From contig PBMB01000007.1 in NCBI GenBank assembly GCA_002722455.1, positions 62,001 through 126,000 of the forward strand: a stretch of DNA of 64,000 nucleotides, in the 5' to 3' direction. Positions 62,648-64,000 of this stretch are shown piece after piece. Under the pieces are notes generated by a model that made no database searches, was not told the origin of the DNA, and was given only the letters and a program-made list of their open reading frames with translations. How positions within the stretch are numbered: position 1 is the first letter of the stretch; the number at the start of each line of letters is the position of its first letter. This DNA is from Chloroflexota bacterium. Its GTDB lineage: Bacteria > Chloroflexota > Dehalococcoidia > Lucifugimonadales > GCA-2722455. Position numbers and translations under genes: made by a program.

Positions 62648-63829
62648 ATGTCAGTATCCACAAAAATATTAGAATCAATGCATCAAAGCTCCTGGATTAG
62701 ACGTATGTTTGAAGATGGATTAATCCTAAAGAAAAAGTTTGGTGAAAATAATGTATTTGACTTTTCCTTAGGTAACCCCAATGTTGAACCTCCAGCTAAA
62801 TTCTACAAAATACTACGCGAATTATCTTTAAACCCACCTCAAGGAATCCACCGATATATGCCTAATGCTGGTTATGTTGAAACCCGAGATGCTATCGCTA
62901 AACAATTATCAAAAGAAACTAATATTCTATTTAATTCAAATCATATCACCATGACATGTGGTACTGGAGGAGGATTAAATGTCATTATCAAAACCCTAGT
63001 CAACCCAAAAGATGAAATATTAATTTTCTCTCCTTATTTCGTTGAATATCTATTTTATATAGATAACCATAACGCAAAACATAAAATTGTACCCACTGAC
63101 AAAAATTTTCTTCCAAATATAAATGCTTTAGAAAAAGCAATCACCAAAAAAACAAAAATGGTTATTATTAACTCTCCAAACAATCCATCTGGTGTTGTAT
63201 ATAATGAAAATGTATTGTCATCAATTGGAAAAATTATCCAAGAAAAAGAAAAGTTATTCGACACACATATTTATCTTGTTAGTGATGAACCCTATAGAAA
63301 AATCCTGTTTGATAATTTAAGGTACCCTCAAGTTTTCCCACACCACATAAGAACAATCATCACTACTTCTCATTCAAAAGATCTAGCTTTAGCAGGAGAA
63401 AGAATTGGATATATTGCAATAAATCCTTCAATTGAATCAAATAAAGAGTTATCAAATGGCCTTACATTTAGCAATAGAATCCTAGGATTTGTTAATGCTC
63501 CAGCTCTAATGCAAAATATAATACCTCAACTACAAGATATCTCTGTTGATATCTTGGATTACCAAAATAAAAGAGATATTCTCTACAATAACCTTACCTC
63601 AATGGGTTATTCTATAATCAAGCCTCAGGGTGCATTCTATATATTCCCCAAATCACCAATTAAAGATGACATCTTATTTGCTGAAAAACTTCGTGAAGAA
63701 AAAATCCTTGTCGTTCCAGGATCAGGTTTTGGCAAACCAGGGTATTTTAGAATAGCATATTGTGTAGATACAGACATGATCAACCGATCTCTAAATGGTT
63801 TTTCGAATGTCCTAAAAAAAACTAATTGA
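62648..63829 (+). CDS. Pyridoxal-phosphate-dependent aminotransferase, class I/II
   Basis: A 393-residue fold-type I aminotransferase. It has FSLGNPNVEPP, HRYMPNAGYVETRDAIA, TCGTGGGLNVIIKTL, VIINSPNNPSGVVYNENVL, VSDEPYRKILF and the PLP-lysine segment TTSHSKDLALAGERIGYIAI, with the phosphate-binding arginine in GERIGY. Substrate specificity cannot be set. It stands alone, upstream of a convergent threonine-synthase-like gene whose stop lies within a shared hairpin. Confidence 0.9.
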   Translation: MSVSTKILESMHQSSWIRRMFEDGLILKKKFGENNVFDFSLGNPNVEPPAKFYKILRELSLNPPQGIHRYMPNAGYVETRDAIAKQLSKETNILFNSNHITMTCGTGGGLNVIIKTLVNPKDEILIFSPYFVEYLFYIDNHNAKHKIVPTDKNFLPNINALEKAITKKTKMVIINSPNNPSGVVYNENVLSSIGKIIQEKEKLFDTHIYLVSDEPYRKILFDNLRYPQVFPHHIRTIITTSHSKDLALAGERIGYIAINPSIESNKELSNGLTFSNRILGFVNAPALMQNIIPQLQDISVDILDYQNKRDILYNNLTSMGYSIIKPQGAFYIFPKSPIKDDILFAEKLREEKILVVPGSGFGKPGYFRIAYCVDTDMINRSLNGFSNVLKKTN

Positions 63830-63849
63830 ACCTTTAATCGAGTTCAATT
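63814..63849 (-). terminator. Terminator shared by the aminotransferase and threonine-synthase-like genes
   Basis: AATTGAAC (63824-63831) and GTTCAATT (63842-63849) form a perfect eight-pair stem with a ten-base loop. On the minus strand it is followed by AG and then eight T (63821-63814), a classical intrinsic terminator for the threonine-synthase-like gene. The stop of the aminotransferase is in the stem and the other stop is in the loop. Confidence 0.68.
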
Positions 63850-64000
63850 TGCTTTAACCCTATTCCTGTAATAGGTATTAACACAGAATCAGCAGCCGCT
63901 ATAACTCCAGAATCAACCAGCAATTTAGTGCCTGCAAGCGCCAAAGCTGATGTTGGTTCAGCAAATATACCTTCAACTTGCGAAAGATGAGTGTAAGAAT
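63834..64000 (-). CDS. Threonine-synthase-like PLP enzyme, C-terminal end (rest outside window)
   Basis: The visible ~54 residues end the protein. Reading from the window edge they give SYTHLSQVEGIFAEPTSALALAG and TKLLVDSGVIAAADSVLIPI, then TGIGLKQIELD and TAA. The VEGIFAEPTSALALAG segment is the C-terminal glycine/serine-rich motif of fold-type II PLP enzymes such as threonine synthase and threonine dehydratase. A threonine synthase is most likely, but related lyases share it. Confidence 0.6.
   Translation of the reverse strand, partial: SYTHLSQVEGIFAEPTSALALAGTKLLVDSGVIAAADSVLIPITGIGLKQIELD

Overview
The window is a gene-dense stretch of about 33% G+C bacterial chromosome (about 60 genes, short intergenic gaps, standard code 11). 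It carries no phage, insertion sequence, CRISPR array or plasmid gene. Several features fit a Chloroflexota lineage of the SAR202/Dehalococcoidia type, although this is inference and no 16S gene is present: a transaldolase-phosphoglucose isomerase pair, ClpC, single-chain glycyl-tRNA synthetase, a membrane pyrophosphatase, biotin-dependent Na+-pump decarboxylase parts, a succinate dehydrogenase with an HdrB-like third subunit, and an isolated 5S rRNA gene. The low G+C and compact layout suggest a streamlined, probably marine, heterotroph.

Layout. 1-7.6 kb: the end of pntB, an amidohydrolase, then a minus-strand run (aldo/keto reductase, TIGR04076 protein, DNA polymerase IV, YhhQ transporter, beta-propeller protein, 2-hydroxyacid dehydrogenase) and a DUF1295 membrane protein. 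7.8-12.5 kb: a minus-strand unit of decarboxylase gamma and beta subunits, a biotin carrier, transaldolase, phosphoglucose isomerase and tRNA-Thr. 12.7-16.6 kb: 5-oxoprolinase pxpABC, a DedA-like protein and a cupredoxin lipoprotein. 17-24.8 kb: mnmA, rnhB, hppA, glyS, an SbcD-like nuclease, a TlpA-like lipoprotein, a CopD-like protein and a Trm112-like protein. 24.9-26.2 kb: folK and folP. 26.4-32.3 kb: a carbon-metabolism run of carboxyltransferase beta, a small protein, carboxyltransferase alpha fused to a biotin domain, isocitrate dehydrogenase and malate dehydrogenase, facing the sdhABE genes. 36-38.6 kb: an NMT1/SsuA-type ABC transporter. 39-44.4 kb: an RraA-like protein, a glycosidase-like protein, thioredoxin, cysteine desulfurase and LarC. 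44.5-48.5 kb: clpC, a four-domain S1 protein and 5S rRNA. 48.7-55.7 kb: an A-type-like protein with a Cys/Gly tail, aroA, gmk, M1 aminopeptidase, glycerate kinase and a MazG-like protein. 55.8-64 kb: a homodimeric-type pyruvate dehydrogenase E1, a membrane VWA protein, a thioredoxin-fold lipoprotein, a PAC2 protein, a CAU tRNA, an aminotransferase and the end of a threonine-synthase-like gene.

How the genes work together. The TCA enzymes (IDH, MDH, SdhABE), the 12S/5S-like carboxyltransferases and the beta/gamma decarboxylase subunits describe C3/C4 acid metabolism linking pyruvate, oxaloacetate and propionyl/methylmalonyl-CoA. This may be coupled to Na+ export. The K+-type membrane pyrophosphatase with a Na+-type gate glutamate fits the same sodium economy. 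pxpABC recovers glutamate from 5-oxoproline.

The most notable signals are: (i) transaldolase and phosphoglucose isomerase in one frame separated by a single TAG; (ii) an SdhB whose third cluster motif has an extra cysteine, paired with an HdrB-like SdhE; (iii) a probable transcarboxylase-like locus; (iv) a lone 5S rRNA gene with its own near-consensus promoter; (v) helically spaced TTAGTACA repeats in front of an A-type-like protein that has lost its first cluster cysteine but gained a Cys/Gly/His tail; (vi) hairpins that enclose the stop codons at convergent gene junctions. Many genes start with TTG or GTG, and I moved several starts accordingly.
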